This document shows positions 1 to 6,766 of a stretch of 27,995 nt of DNA, piece after piece. The stretch comes from a virus. The DNA is taken from positions 1-27,995 of IMG/VR virus record IMGVR_UViG_3300030390_001913; one strand, given 5' to 3'. The notes under the pieces were generated by a model, which was not told the origin of the DNA, did not search any database, and worked only from the letters and a program-made list of their open reading frames with translations. A program made the translations under genes and the position numbers. The number at the start of each line of letters is the position of its first letter. Position 1 is the stretch's first letter.

Positions 1-112
1 GATCAATAGTTTCCGAAAATTGTCTTAGAGTATAGTTATCTGTAACTTCTAAGTCAATATAAGGTTTACCAGAATCCTGAGAAGCTTGATTTAAGTCCGA
101 GTAATTTTGCAT
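1..112 (-). CDS. C-terminally truncated small ORF at the window edge
   Basis: An open frame starts at an ATG (complement of 110-112) inside the end of the preceding 435-aa gene, overlapping it by 47 bases in a different frame, and runs off the window with 37 codons and no stop. The peptide begins MQNYSDLNQASQDSGKP and continues to DNYTLRQFSETID. The segment resembles, from memory, the start of a small conserved marine-phage protein of unknown function in which a 'Y-T-L-R-x-F' stretch is followed by a 'WH-D' motif; that second half would lie outside the window. No function can be assigned. The main doubt is that a 37-codon open frame can arise by chance in AT-rich DNA. Confidence 0.5.
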   Translation of the reverse strand, partial: MQNYSDLNQASQDSGKPYIDLEVTDNYTLRQFSETID

Positions 113-1373
113 AACGTGGTAATCTACAACTCCAATATCCAGCTTTTGTTCTATCTTTTTTAGATGAACATTTATGACGAGCAGCAAATGCTGCACGTGC
201 TTTTGAGTCATTTATTTTAGCTCTTAAACCACCAGATCCAAATCTGACAGTTTTAACTTTTTTAGTTTTAGGATCCTTAACATATACTTTATATGCTTTT
301 CCACCTGAAGATGAACGCATAGGTTTTCCTATTGGTCTATTATCTTTTTTCTTAGCTTTTTTCTTTTTAGCTTCTTCTACAACTTCTTTAATTAAATTAT
401 GCATTTTAGCTTCTTTTTCAGCTTTATCTCTTTCTTCACCCTTTAATTGTTTATAATCTTTATCAAATAAACGATGAGAAACTAAATCTAACATTTCATC
501 TTTATTTTCATTTATTTTACCTTTAGATTTAGCTTTTCTAACTAATGAATTAAAGTTAGATAAATCATATCCATCCCAAGGTTCAATTTCAGTATTGTTA
601 AAGGTTTTTTCTTGACCTGCTACTGGTTTAGAATTTAGATAATGCATTTCGTTTTGAGTCAATGTAAAGAATTTATCTACTTGATCTTGAGTAGGCATTT
701 TACCTTTATCTTCATTTAATGATTCTGAAAAATCAAAATGGCTACTAAGATTTTTTCTAAATATGTCAAAATCACTTCTATCAAAAGCTAATATTTGACC
801 GTTATTTAAATTTCTATAAACACCTTTTCCACCTTGTTCTGTACCTGTATATCTCCACATCCCACTTGAAATAGATGTATCTTGATATTTTATATTTTTA
901 TTTAAATCAAAATTTGGATATTTAGAATCTGATTCATTTATAGACATATTATCCATTTCATCACGAACCCATTCTTTTTCACCTGATCCTAATTGATCAT
1001 AATCCATTCCAAATTCCATATTTGCTAATTCATCCTCAAGATCCATTTCCTCATTTAATTCAATAGGAAAATCTAAAGGTACTTTTTTACCTTCAAACAT
1101 GCCAAAATGGCCTAAATCTGTTTCAGTTAGTAAACCTAAATCATCTTCATTAGTAAATTCTAAGATACCTCTACTATATAAAGATCTTGCTTCTGCTATT
1201 AAATCAAAGTAAGCACGTGAACCTGCACGATATAAATGCTCAGTAAGCGGTTTATTGTTGTCTATATGGTGTTTTAAACCTTCAGACAATATAGTCGCCG
1301 GAGCTTTGCTCTCATTAAGTACTAACATAGTACTTTCAGTTTCACATGTATTACATCCACATTTTTGACACAT
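66..1373 (-). CDS. Modular acidic/basic protein with DUF5754-like C-terminus; probable processed virion cargo
   Basis: 435 aa. The N-terminus is cysteine-rich (C2, C5, C7, C10), followed by a conserved-looking segment around residues 28-108 (ILSEGLKHHI, PLTEHLYRAGSRAYFDLI). The middle is acidic and low in complexity. A lysine-rich helix (about 315-345) leads into a basic C-terminal module (about 355-417) with YKVYVKDPKTKKVKTVRFG, AARHKC and KAGYWSC, which I recognise as DUF5754-like. At least seven (L/I)xE motifs (E21, E31, E61, E108, E147, E221, E289) punctuate the chain, as expected for a substrate of a T4 gp21-type prohead protease. The homologous modules occur in marine phage proteins of unknown function. 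It follows the 375-aa gene after 8 bases and is probably transcribed from the late promoter near 5620. No enzyme motif is visible; a DNA-binding or head-internal role is inference. Confidence 0.8.
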   Translation of the reverse strand: MCQKCGCNTCETESTMLVLNESKAPATILSEGLKHHIDNNKPLTEHLYRAGSRAYFDLIAEARSLYSRGILEFTNEDDLGLLTETDLGHFGMFEGKKVPLDFPIELNEEMDLEDELANMEFGMDYDQLGSGEKEWVRDEMDNMSINESDSKYPNFDLNKNIKYQDTSISSGMWRYTGTEQGGKGVYRNLNNGQILAFDRSDFDIFRKNLSSHFDFSESLNEDKGKMPTQDQVDKFFTLTQNEMHYLNSKPVAGQEKTFNNTEIEPWDGYDLSNFNSLVRKAKSKGKINENKDEMLDLVSHRLFDKDYKQLKGEERDKAEKEAKMHNLIKEVVEEAKKKKAKKKDNRPIGKPMRSSSGGKAYKVYVKDPKTKKVKTVRFGSGGLRAKINDSKARAAFAARHKCSSKKDRTKAGYWSCRLPRYAKLLGLKSSFSGFW

Positions 1374-1381
1374 ATTATTAT

Positions 1382-2509
1382 TTATTTAATTCCGTTTGTA
1401 AATGTTGAAGGAGATACTGATTTAGTAGATACAGGACCCGAAAATGTTTGAGGATTTTCATCTATATATGTTTCCATTTCTTCTCCTGATTTAACTAAAT
1501 AATCTCCAAAATTAGAAGCTGTATCAACAAAAATAAAATCTTTTACTCCTTCGGCATTAATATAATTATTAACATATATTTTTTGAAATGCCTTTCTTAA
1601 TCCAAGTGGACTATCTAATACACTATTAGTTAATACTTTATCAATATTATCAGCTTTTGGATACATTTCACCTGCTAAATCTTTTGATAGACTTAAAATT
1701 TCAGCTCTATCTTCACCTCTTTCTATTAAATCTGGTATAAACAAATCTGGTCTTACTTTATTTGATATATCTTCAAATTCATCTACTTTTTTTAATAGTG
1801 GGGTATTTCTAGAAATTGTTTGATCTCTTTTTCCTAATCTACCAGATGTTCCTTTTACTTCTAAATAATCACCATTCCAACTTAAATCACCTTTTCCTCC
1901 AGTCATCATTTTAACATCTTTTAAAAGTAATGCTAATGATATTTCTGCTTTACCTACACCTCTACCTCCTTCAGTACCTCCAAAATTAATTAAATCTCTT
2001 AAAGAATTAGGTGAAATGCCTGATTTTGCTAAATCATTAATTAAATTTGATTTTCCTGATTTTTTTAATCCTGCTAATGAAAAATGATTCCTTACTATGT
2101 ATTTTTGAAAAGCATCTACATCATTATTATTAACTAAAATATTAAATAATTCTTGAGCTGCATCTATCCCTGCTAATGTGCTTTTATTTATATCGGCATC
2201 ACTAGCTACTTGTGTAAAAAACTTTTGTTTTGGTCTATTTTTAATATATTTTTTTAAGTAAGTTATAGCTTCTTCATCATCCCCAAGATCTTTAAGTAGT
2301 ACACTTATATCTTCTCTATCTAAATCTTTTAATTCTTCATCTGGGAATAAAGATAGTTGAGCATCTTCAACTCTATCATCTGCTGCTTCTACTAAAAATT
2401 TTTCAACCATTTCAAATAATAACTTTTTTTCTTTAGGATTATTTACATCTGGGTATCCTTTAGGAAATTTATATGCTATTCTGTTTAAATATGTAGTTAA
2501 ACTATCCAT
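1382..2509 (-). CDS. PD-(D/E)XK nuclease-like protein with probable capsid-targeting leader
   Basis: 375 aa. An N-terminal region with TYLNRIAYKFPKGYPD ends in a helix with VEKFLVE (E41) followed by A, a good (L/I)xE cleavage context. The core at about residues 180-225 reads GVGKAEISLALL (E189), then GDLSWNGDYLEVKG, giving D208 followed by E217-V-K219. This order of Glu, Asp and E-x-K is what PD-(D/E)XK endonucleases show, so a DNA cleavage role is plausible. The rest (226-375) has no recognisable motif. The start ATG overlaps the stop of the 152-aa gene (TAATG), indicating translational coupling. If packaged, it could be injected to attack host DNA; that is inference. Alternatively it may be an inactive structural relative of the fold. 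Confidence 0.75.
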   Translation of the reverse strand: MDSLTTYLNRIAYKFPKGYPDVNNPKEKKLLFEMVEKFLVEAADDRVEDAQLSLFPDEELKDLDREDISVLLKDLGDDEEAITYLKKYIKNRPKQKFFTQVASDADINKSTLAGIDAAQELFNILVNNNDVDAFQKYIVRNHFSLAGLKKSGKSNLINDLAKSGISPNSLRDLINFGGTEGGRGVGKAEISLALLLKDVKMMTGGKGDLSWNGDYLEVKGTSGRLGKRDQTISRNTPLLKKVDEFEDISNKVRPDLFIPDLIERGEDRAEILSLSKDLAGEMYPKADNIDKVLTNSVLDSPLGLRKAFQKIYVNNYINAEGVKDFIFVDTASNFGDYLVKSGEEMETYIDENPQTFSGPVSTKSVSPSTFTNGIK

Positions 2510-2967
2510 TATATGTTTATTGTTTCTTCGTTGTCTATATCAACATCAATATCTTCTTCTGCTCCTCCACTTTCTGATTCACTTCCTTCACTATCTCCTG
2601 TATCTGGTGCTCCATATCGTAATATACGAGCAATAGCATCAATAGCTCTTTCTTCTTCAGGTAAATTAAGTAAATAATATTTTTTACCTTCAACTTGAGC
2701 TATCCAACTAGATCTTGTAAAAATTAAATAAAAATTAAAATCGTTTTTTAAATTTATTCTAAAAGTTGTAGGTTTAGGTGCAACCCAATCAATTGATGCT
2801 AAAAAAGCATCGAATTCATGAGTTAATAAATCAACTATTACTTTTTTTAATTGTGGGAATTTAGCAAATTCATCATACTCAACAGCAGCTGCTTCAGCTT
2901 GTTTTTTATTCCCAACTAGCGTTGGGACAAGTAATCTAATCTTTTCCCTTAATTCTGCCGCTGTCAT
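2509..2967 (-). CDS. Conserved phage protein of unknown function with acidic tail
   Basis: 152 aa. The first 120 residues look like a compact globular domain: LLTHEFDAFLASIDWVAPKP, then a beta-rich stretch (TTFRINLKN, FNFYLIFTR, WIAQVEGKKYYLLNLPEEE) and a final helix AIDAIARILRYG. I recall this pattern from uncultured marine phages, without a known role. Residues 125-152 form a very acidic Ser/Gly/Asp/Glu tail (DSEGSESESGG, EEDIDVDIDNEE), which may mimic nucleic acid or keep the protein soluble. It lies between the 578-aa gene (1-base gap) and the 375-aa nuclease-like gene (1-base overlap), so it is probably made with them late in infection. It lacks a clear N-terminal (L/I)xE leader, unlike several neighbours. 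Confidence 0.75.
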   Translation of the reverse strand: MTAAELREKIRLLVPTLVGNKKQAEAAAVEYDEFAKFPQLKKVIVDLLTHEFDAFLASIDWVAPKPTTFRINLKNDFNFYLIFTRSSWIAQVEGKKYYLLNLPEEERAIDAIARILRYGAPDTGDSEGSESESGGAEEDIDVDIDNEETINI

Positions 2968-2968
2968 G

Positions 2969-4705
2969 TTATTTTTGTTTTGCTGTTGGACCTTTTCCTC
3001 CGCCTTTTGCTTTATAGGATGCTACTGCACCTGCAATTGCTTTCGCTGCTTTTTCTGATTTGCCTTGTTTTTTAATTTTATTTACTAATTTGTCATATGA
3101 TTCATCTACTTTACCATCTTGATCTTCATCTTCAGCATCGATTTTTTTATCCCAAAATCCTTTAGGTAAACCTTCTTTTAATTCTTTAGCTAATTTTTCT
3201 GATATACGAGATACTATCCCATTAGAATTTAAATTTGAATTATCATCTGAGTTATTATTTGAGTTCTCATTTGATCCTTGATTTGTTTGTTCTTTTACTA
3301 ATGCGTCTGGGTAATATTCTGCTGGGCCTATTCTTAATTTACTCTTATCAGTAACACCAGTATCAAACCAAGATTTAATAGCATTGTCAACATTTTTACC
3401 ACCTAAGAAATGACTTAGTAAACTTTCTAATCCTTTAGATCCTTCTGCTACCCAAGCATCAAATTCTTCTTCATTATCCCACTCAAATTTATCATCTGAT
3501 GTAAATTGATATGGTGGTTTATTTTGTAAATTAGACATTGCAAATGACATCCCACTACCTTCATGATTACCATAATGTGATTCTCTAAGTGATACAACAT
3601 CTTTAGAAGGTGTTTCTTTATATTTAAAATAAATAGTATATCTCTTTTTATTACCATTATAATCTTCTAGATATACTGTTTTTGTAGCAAATGCTTTTCC
3701 GTTGTAGGCACGGCGCCATTTATTCATATTCATAGCTTCTGTTATATTAGTTTCTGTTAAATCATTAACTGATGTAATGTAATCTTCAACAGTTTCATCA
3801 ATTTCAACGTCATCTACGACTTCTATATTATCATCGCTTACTACGCTTGTAGCTACGTCAACTACATCGTCAATTTTTGGTTCATTCAATTCAAAATCAA
3901 GATACTCTTGAGCACCTGTTATTGCTTCTTTTGCTTTAAATATTTTACTTTGCCACCATGAAGGTAAATCTACTTCACCCATACCATCAAATTGATCTAA
4001 TACTCTATATAATTCCATTGATGCTTTACCAATTTGATATAAATCACCTTTAATCATAGATGGTTCATTATCCTCATGACCTAAATCTAAATCTTCTTTA
4101 ATAAATTTTGATTTAGCTGCTTTAAAATCTCCTTTATAAAGACTTTGAACTATTTTACGCCCAACCGTTTCAAGTTCATCAGCACTTAAGCTATATTTTT
4201 TTCCAAATCCTTCTAAATATCCTCTTGCTATATCTCCATAATCAGCAGGATCAATAACATCATCTACTGATTTTGCTTCTAATTCTTCTAAACCTGCAGC
4301 TGACAATGCTTCAATATCACTTGCTTCATTATCATTATCAGAGGTAATATCATAATTACCTACTTTAGGATCACCATATTGTCCACTTTCTAAGTCTCCA
4401 TCTTCACTTATATTTTTTTCAATAGCAGCACCTCTGGTTTTTTCGTAATCGGATAACTTACCATCTTTGTCTAGGTCTGCTTTTTTAGGATTTTTTAAAG
4501 CATCTTTAATTAACTCTGTTAATTTAGGATCTCTCATCTCTGTGGTTTTCTTTTTTGCCATATTAGTAGCACGTCCGTACATTACTGCCTCTGCATCTTT
4601 ACCATATTTTTTAACAAGATCTCTCTTGTTTTTTTTCATATTCATTATGATATCTTCTCTTTTATCAAGCTCAGATTTAGATAATTTACGTTCGTTTAAT
4701 GACAT
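2969..4705 (-). CDS. Multi-module protein with EF-hand-like loop and basic C-terminus; probable processed virion cargo
   Basis: 578 aa built from apparently independent modules. Residues 1-60 are basic and helical (NKRDLVKKYGKDAEAVMYGR). An EF-hand-like loop DLDKDGKLSDYE (D77, D79, D81, E88) follows, then an acidic stretch. At about 210-272 lies a segment I recall as recurrent in marine phages (MIKGDLYQIGKAS, LPSWWQSKIFKAKE, AQEYLDFEL). Next come a mixed domain (324-470), an Asn/Ser-rich linker (475-495), a second weaker Ca-loop DEDQDGKVDESY (526-537) and a very basic tail (QGKSEKAAKAIAG, GGGKGPTAKQK). (L/I)xE motifs lie near the joins: E5, E101, E204, E275, E323, E503. This fits proteolytic separation during head maturation, but no processing is shown. 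The start is 4 bases after the H1-like gene. Confidence 0.8.
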   Translation of the reverse strand: MSLNERKLSKSELDKREDIIMNMKKNKRDLVKKYGKDAEAVMYGRATNMAKKKTTEMRDPKLTELIKDALKNPKKADLDKDGKLSDYEKTRGAAIEKNISEDGDLESGQYGDPKVGNYDITSDNDNEASDIEALSAAGLEELEAKSVDDVIDPADYGDIARGYLEGFGKKYSLSADELETVGRKIVQSLYKGDFKAAKSKFIKEDLDLGHEDNEPSMIKGDLYQIGKASMELYRVLDQFDGMGEVDLPSWWQSKIFKAKEAITGAQEYLDFELNEPKIDDVVDVATSVVSDDNIEVVDDVEIDETVEDYITSVNDLTETNITEAMNMNKWRRAYNGKAFATKTVYLEDYNGNKKRYTIYFKYKETPSKDVVSLRESHYGNHEGSGMSFAMSNLQNKPPYQFTSDDKFEWDNEEEFDAWVAEGSKGLESLLSHFLGGKNVDNAIKSWFDTGVTDKSKLRIGPAEYYPDALVKEQTNQGSNENSNNNSDDNSNLNSNGIVSRISEKLAKELKEGLPKGFWDKKIDAEDEDQDGKVDESYDKLVNKIKKQGKSEKAAKAIAGAVASYKAKGGGKGPTAKQK

Positions 4706-4709
4706 TTAA

Positions 4710-4880
4710 TTATTTTTTATCCTCTGTAACAGATACTTTTCTGTACTTTGGAATTATTTTATTTATTTCTGATAAAGCTTTTCTCGCACGTCCATGAGCG
4801 GCTTTTGATTTGCCTCCATGTTCAATTGAAAATGTTTCGAATAAAACTTGAAGCTTCTCAAATAATTCTTGAGTGTTCAT
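4710..4880 (-). CDS. Histone H1-like (Hc1-type) small basic protein
   Basis: This 56-aa gene fills the space between the 578-aa and 229-aa genes. The protein begins MNTQELFEKLQVLFETFSIE and continues with HGGKSKAAHGRARKALSEI and KYRKVSV, ending EDKK. An N-terminal helix, then a 'G-K-S-A-x-x-R-A-R-K-A-L-x-E-I' core and a basic 'YRK' segment, match the pattern of the histone H1-like Hc1 family known from chlamydiae and Bacteroidota and from some of their phages. Such proteins bind and compact DNA. The ATG is 17 bases after the stop of the 229-aa gene, and its TAA stop lies 4 bases before the next ATG. It sits among probable head-cargo genes, so a role in condensing packaged or host DNA is plausible. 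Confidence 0.8.
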   Translation of the reverse strand: MNTQELFEKLQVLFETFSIEHGGKSKAAHGRARKALSEINKIIPKYRKVSVTEDKK

Positions 4881-4897
4881 TTTGTTTAATTTTTAAA

Positions 4898-5587
4898 TTA
4901 TTTAATAAGTCCTGCTAATTTTTTAAATCTAGTGATTTCTTCACTAAGAACTTCTTCTTTTATTTTTTCCTCATTGGTTGTTTTAACAACATGAGCTCTA
5001 GTATAATAAGTAATTGTATTTCCGATTTGATCCATCAGTTTATCATCACCCATTCTTTCTGCTTTTTCTTGAGCTTTTGTTAAAAGACCTAATACAGCTG
5101 ATACATCAGAAGATTCACCTGCTAATTCAGAATCAACTTCGATTTCAGATTTATCAGATACATCATCAATATCAATATCATCTTCAACATTAATATCAAC
5201 ATTATCTTCGACATCTACTTCTTCAGCTTCTCTCATAGTATCATCTTCTTCCATATCACCACGCATTTCTTCTTTAACGTCGTCTTCTTCGTAAGTACTA
5301 CGCATGCCTTCTTCAACATCATCTTCCATATAAGATCCACCTCGCATGCCTTCTTCAACATCATCCTTTTTCATTTCTTCAGAAACGTCTTTAGGTTCGT
5401 CTTTTTTAAGTTTAGCTAATTTTTCTTCATTGTCTTTAATGTCTTTTTCAAGGTTTTTTATATGGTCTCTATCATCACGGATAGCACCTTCCATACGTTT
5501 TTGTTCTTCCTTGTTTCCTTTTTTAGAATCTTCAGCCTCTGCTAAAAAGTTGGCTTTGATTATTTCTTTTAATTCCGATTTTTTCAT
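4898..5587 (-). CDS. Acidic repeat protein with probable capsid-targeting leader
   Basis: 229 aa, very acidic. The N-terminus MKKSELKEIIKANFLAEAED is an amphipathic helix ending in FLAE followed by A (E17), closely resembling the T4 capsid-targeting sequence with its gp21 cut site. Residues 25-65 look like a charged coiled coil. Residues 75-120 hold an imperfect tandem repeat of 13-14 residues (DDVEEGMR, DDVEEGMR, DDVKEEMR). A long Asp/Glu-rich stretch follows, then a helical C-terminus with EEVLSEEITRFKKLAGLIK. The C-terminal 'I-x-R-F-K-K-L-A-G-L' ending recurs in marine phage proteins, from memory. It is the first gene after a canonical late promoter. An internal head or scaffold-like protein is my best guess; no enzymatic motif is seen. 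Confidence 0.8.
   Translation of the reverse strand: MKKSELKEIIKANFLAEAEDSKKGNKEEQKRMEGAIRDDRDHIKNLEKDIKDNEEKLAKLKKDEPKDVSEEMKKDDVEEGMRGGSYMEDDVEEGMRSTYEEDDVKEEMRGDMEEDDTMREAEEVDVEDNVDINVEDDIDIDDVSDKSEIEVDSELAGESSDVSAVLGLLTKAQEKAERMGDDKLMDQIGNTITYYTRAHVVKTTNEEKIKEEVLSEEITRFKKLAGLIK
5262..5365 (-). repeat. Imperfect in-frame tandem repeat within the 229-aa acidic gene
   Basis: Two identical 23-base copies start at 5301 and 5343 (42 bases apart) and a diverged third copy starts at 5262 (39 bases away). All spacings are multiples of three. They encode DDVEEGM, DDVEEGM and DDVKEEM, each followed by a short variable spacer with a Met-Glu/Glu-Glu-Asp end. The repeat can change copy number without breaking the frame. 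Confidence 0.85.
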
Positions 5588-5612
5588 TTTATTGAATTTA
5601 TTTTAGTTGGGT

Positions 5613-5628
5613 TTATTTATAAATATAC
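5613..5628 (-). promoter_or_regulatory. T4-type late promoter
   Basis: Read on the minus strand this is GTATATTTATAAATAA, containing the T4 late consensus TATAAATA (complement of 5614-5621). It lies in the 79-base gap after the 189-aa gene, 26 bases before the ATG of the 229-aa gene. The same extended sequence occurs at two other gene starts in the window. It probably drives the operon from 5587 to the left edge. Confidence 0.8.
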
Positions 5629-5666
5629 AAAATTATTTTCTAATTGCGTATTCTTGCGTGGCTTTG

Positions 5667-6236
5667 TTATTTTTTATTATATTCTGCCTTTTTAGTGTTT
5701 TTAACGAATTGTTTTCCTTTTTTATCTCCTCGAACTTTTTTAGCTACTGTTGCTTTTCGTTCTGCTTTGGTTAAAGATTGTGCTTTTTTCTTAGGTAAAC
5801 ATCTTGTAGTTGCTTTACCTTTTTTCATAGTACCACAATCACCTGATATATTACCTGATGTATTGATTCTTACCCAATTTTCTTTTTTAAACCAATCGCG
5901 TAAGGATTCTTTAACTTGCTTAGTAACTCGCTCATAGTTAGGGGCTACATTTTCATTTAATTCATCTTGCTCATCATAGTAATCTTTTGGATGGAATTTC
6001 ATTTCAACGATTTTACCATCTGGTTTAATACTTTGACCATCAACTAAAATTTCAACTGGATATGGTTTATCTGGTTTATCATACCAATAAGCCATTTCGT
6101 AACCACCATTATCTAGTAATTCAACTATTAAACCTCTTTTATAATCTGTGTCTTCGGCTTGTAGGATTACTTTTTTACCTCTAGGTAAAATTAACTCAGC
6201 TTCAGGTACTCTATTATTATCTTTTTCTTCAGCCAT
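5667..6236 (-). CDS. Two-domain protein with DUF6321-like basic C-terminus
   Basis: 189 aa. Residues 10-85 form a beta-rich domain (LILPRGKKVILQAEDTD, RGLIVELLDNGGYEMAYWYD, YPVEILVDG). A joint QDELNE (E95) followed by N is an (L/I)xE site. The C-terminal part (about 113-185) is basic: DWFKKENWVRINTSG, GDCGTMKKG, TRCLPKKKAQSLTKAERKA, then a lysine-rich end. I recognise this as DUF6321-like (WVRI...GDCGT...RCLPK). Two cysteines (C134, C146) could bind metal or form a disulfide. It starts 2 bases after the 175-aa gene and ends its operon. Cleavage at E95 would release the basic domain, possibly a DNA-binding cargo peptide; that is inference. Confidence 0.8.
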   Translation of the reverse strand: MAEEKDNNRVPEAELILPRGKKVILQAEDTDYKRGLIVELLDNGGYEMAYWYDKPDKPYPVEILVDGQSIKPDGKIVEMKFHPKDYYDEQDELNENVAPNYERVTKQVKESLRDWFKKENWVRINTSGNISGDCGTMKKGKATTRCLPKKKAQSLTKAERKATVAKKVRGDKKGKQFVKNTKKAEYNKK

Positions 6237-6238
6237 TT

Positions 6239-6766
6239 TTATACTGCTATATTTTTAATTATAGATACTATATCTTTTCCTTTTAATGCAGCTTTTAAAC
6301 TACTTATACCCCCTGCTACTACATTAGATTTTCTTAATGAGTTAAATGCTTCTGTTCCTGCTCTTGCTCCTAAACCTAATAATAATAAAATAAATAAACT
6401 ATCAGTAATTATTGTTTTTGCTTTTTGATCTTTAGTAAATAATCCAACTACACGTTCAATTGGTTTTTTAAAATCACCTTCTAACTTATGTGTAAAATTA
6501 TATATTTTATCAGCTGCTTCTTTACCTTTACCAAAATTATATTTATCAAATAATTTACTTACATATTTAGCTAATATATTAGTTAAGGTAGTTCCTGCTA
6601 AAATGTAAGAAAGAATTGATAAGGGATCTACTACTTCATTTAATTCATCTTTTTTATCATCTAATTTATCTTTAATTACAGATGCTAATTCATCGCCTAA
6701 TAAACCTAACTCATTTTCATTTAAATAGTTTTCTTTTAGATACTTATGTATGTTGAATTTATCCAT
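6239..6766 (-). CDS. Hydrophobic protein with capsid-targeting-like leader; possible membrane-active cargo
   Basis: 175 aa. The N-terminus MDKFNIHKYLKENYLNENE contains two overlapping (L/I)xE sites (YLKE at E12, YLNE at E17), and a further DELNE (E44) precedes the main body. Two hydrophobic segments follow: about 49-68 (LSILSYILAGTTLTNILAKY) and about 118-138 (TDSLFILLLLGLGARAG), the second a convincing transmembrane helix. The remainder is basic and helical. The TAATG overlap with the 408-aa gene shows coupling. A cleaved, packaged hydrophobic protein would suit a role in DNA ejection across the inner membrane, by analogy with ejection proteins of other phages. That is inference; a host membrane protein role cannot be excluded. 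Confidence 0.75.
   Translation of the reverse strand: MDKFNIHKYLKENYLNENELGLLGDELASVIKDKLDDKKDELNEVVDPLSILSYILAGTTLTNILAKYVSKLFDKYNFGKGKEAADKIYNFTHKLEGDFKKPIERVVGLFTKDQKAKTIITDSLFILLLLGLGARAGTEAFNSLRKSNVVAGGISSLKAALKGKDIVSIIKNIAV

Noticed and set aside
3448-3657. Minus-strand 69-aa open frame inside the 578-aa gene; likewise 17691-17873 inside the giant gene
   Set aside because: Both are out-of-frame shadows within genes with strong coding character.
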